Both the position numbers and the translations under genes were made by a program. A DNA stretch of 6,464 nt from Desulfobacterales bacterium (lineage in GTDB: Bacteria > Desulfobacterota > Desulfobacteria > Desulfobacterales > Desulfobacteraceae). Numbering within the stretch: the first letter of the stretch is position 1; each line of letters starts with the position of its first letter. Shown here in pieces: positions 5,625-6,464 of this stretch. Location of the stretch: contig JAKSBM010000864.1 of assembly GCA_022361135.1 (NCBI GenBank), positions 1 through 6,464 of the forward strand. The letters run 5' to 3'. Below the pieces are notes generated by a model, which was not told where the DNA came from, searched no databases, and saw only the letters and a program-made list of their open reading frames with translations.

Positions 5625-6380
5625 ATGGATACCCCAAAAACGAACAAACCCCCTCGATTCCAGGACATTGTAAACACCATTAAAAAAGATATCCTCCTCC
5701 AGCGCTACCGGCCCGGAGACGTTTTGCCCAGGGAGGAGGCCCTGGCCCGGGATTTTGGGGTGGGGCGTGCCCTGGTTCGGGAGGCGCTGGGGGAACTCAA
5801 GGCCCAGGGGTATCTGGAAGCCCGCAGGGGCAGCGGTGGGGGGACATTTGTCCGCAACCTGATTCATTCAAAGGGGATGTCCACCCTTTTGGCCGATCTG
5901 GTAATCATGCGTTCCATGAGTATCCGCCACCTCTGTGATGTCCGTATCCTCATTGAGCCTGAAGCGGCTCGATTGGCATCCCTGTCAGCTTCTCCGGCCC
6001 AGCTCCAGCAATTGGGAGATTTTGTTTTCAAGGGGCGGAATGCCGAGAGCCTTGCCGATCGCATTGCATTTGATGTAGAATTCCATAATCAGATCTGCGA
6101 TCTCAGCGGCAATCCGTTTTTTTCCCTGCTCATGCGGAGTATGATGGGATTTTTAAAACAATTCCTTGAAGTCCTGGATCACCACACCTATCTCCATGAA
6201 GAAGACAGTCACACAAAATTATATGAAGCCATTTCTTCCCGGGATCATCAGCAGGCATTTGAGGCCATGTATGTCCACGTGATCACCATGAAACAACGGT
6301 TTTGCGACTTGGAGAATGAATTTTTGAGTATCAATACCCAGCGTTTGAAGGGTATGGATGCACCGGGAAATGAAAAATAA
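5625..6380 (+). CDS. GntR-family transcriptional regulator, FadR subfamily (FCD domain)
   Basis: A 251-residue predicted DNA-binding regulator. The N-terminal winged helix-turn-helix spans about 11-78, with YRPGDVLPREEALARDFGVG (28-47), the recognition region VGRALVREALGELKAQG (46-62) and the wing GSGGGTFV (69-76). The C-terminal FCD ligand domain (about 95-228) carries the classic metal set D150, H154, H196 and H218: D-x3-H, then two His 22 apart. Members of this class sense small organic acids such as lactate, pyruvate or acyl-CoA; the ligand here cannot be read from sequence. The start ATG is the first one after an in-frame stop at 5601-5603. The ribosome site is poor: AGGCGG lies 13 bases upstream. 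No metabolic gene is adjacent. rpoH lies divergently upstream and a tRNA follows, so the regulator is an orphan within this view. Confidence 0.92.
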   Translation: MDTPKTNKPPRFQDIVNTIKKDILLQRYRPGDVLPREEALARDFGVGRALVREALGELKAQGYLEARRGSGGGTFVRNLIHSKGMSTLLADLVIMRSMSIRHLCDVRILIEPEAARLASLSASPAQLQQLGDFVFKGRNAESLADRIAFDVEFHNQICDLSGNPFFSLLMRSMMGFLKQFLEVLDHHTYLHEEDSHTKLYEAISSRDHQQAFEAMYVHVITMKQRFCDLENEFLSINTQRLKGMDAPGNEK

Positions 6381-6421
6381 TTTATTTTTTTGTGGACAAA
6401 GGGAAAGTGGTTTGATAAAAG
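6374..6421 (+). promoter_or_regulatory. Probable promoter of the tRNA gene with an AT-rich upstream element
   Basis: TGGACA (6393-6398, five of six to TTGACA), a 17-base spacer, then TAAAAG (6416-6421, four of six to TATAAT). The predicted start is near 6428, about five bases before the mature tRNA 5' end. The sequence just upstream of the -35 box (about 6374-6391) is nearly pure A/T, as in UP elements of stable-RNA promoters. It starts at the end of the regulator gene. Confidence 0.5.
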
Positions 6422-6432
6422 ACCTTCCTGTT

Positions 6433-6464
6433 GCGCCCGTAGCTCAGCTGGATAGAGCAACGGA
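6433..6464 (+). tRNA. tRNA gene, 5' part only, probably tRNA-Arg
   Basis: The last 32 bases match a tRNA 5' half: acceptor strand GCGCCCG (6433-6439), T8-A9, D-stem GCTC (6442-6445) paired with GAGC (6455-6458) around loop AGCTGGATA, A26, then the first anticodon-stem strand ACGGA (6460-6464). The window stops before the anticodon. The acceptor and D-arm sequence is the usual one for bacterial arginine tRNAs; the anticodon stem ACGGA recalls the TCT isoacceptor, but this is from memory and the anticodon is not visible. Confidence 0.85.

Noticed and set aside
6248..6460. 70-codon minus-strand ORF covering the tRNA start and regulator end
   Set aside because: Runs antisense through a tRNA and a well-supported gene; no domain.

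Overview
The window looks like an ordinary chromosomal stretch of a Gram-negative, moderately GC-rich bacterium, most likely a sulfate-reducing relative in the Desulfobacterota (former Deltaproteobacteria). That placement is inferred from protein flavour and gene order; no marker gene settles it. Two lipobox-bearing proteins and a LolB-like protein support a cell with an outer membrane.

Minus strand, read from 5253 down to 1: five genes in a row. They are a sigma-32 (RpoH) family sigma factor, a 583-residue tetratricopeptide-repeat lipoprotein, a LolB-like lipoprotein, an Mrp/NBP35 Fe-S-cluster carrier ATPase, and the N-terminal 277 residues of a dGTPase-like HD hydrolase that leaves the window at base 1. 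The first three are tightly packed: an 8-base gap, then a 4-base GTGA overlap. The next gap is 56 bases. A near-consensus sigma-70 promoter in the last codons of the LolB-like gene probably gives mrp-dgt its own transcription. mrp and dgt are 13 bases apart, and dgt appears to start at TTG.

Bases 5254-5624 are a divergent intergenic region. The rpoH side carries a possible FourU-type hairpin over the ribosome binding site, a hairpin around the start codon, a possible sigma-54 promoter and four copies of the hexamer GGATTA/TAATCC. The other side carries a GC-rich block of palindromes and a small imperfect inverted repeat.

Plus strand: a GntR-family regulator of the FadR/FCD subclass (5625-6380) with a complete set of metal ligands. 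It is followed by a plausible promoter and the first 32 bases of a tRNA gene, probably tRNA-Arg, cut by the window end.

How the genes fit together (inference): a stress sigma factor co-transcribed with two predicted outer-membrane lipoproteins suggests a link between heat or envelope stress and lipoprotein handling. Mrp and Dgt are housekeeping functions (Fe-S assembly, dNTP pool) that may be read both from the rpoH operon and from their own promoter. I found no mobile element, CRISPR array or defence system, and I do not see an evident new multi-gene system. The most interesting material is the regulatory DNA and RNA around rpoH.
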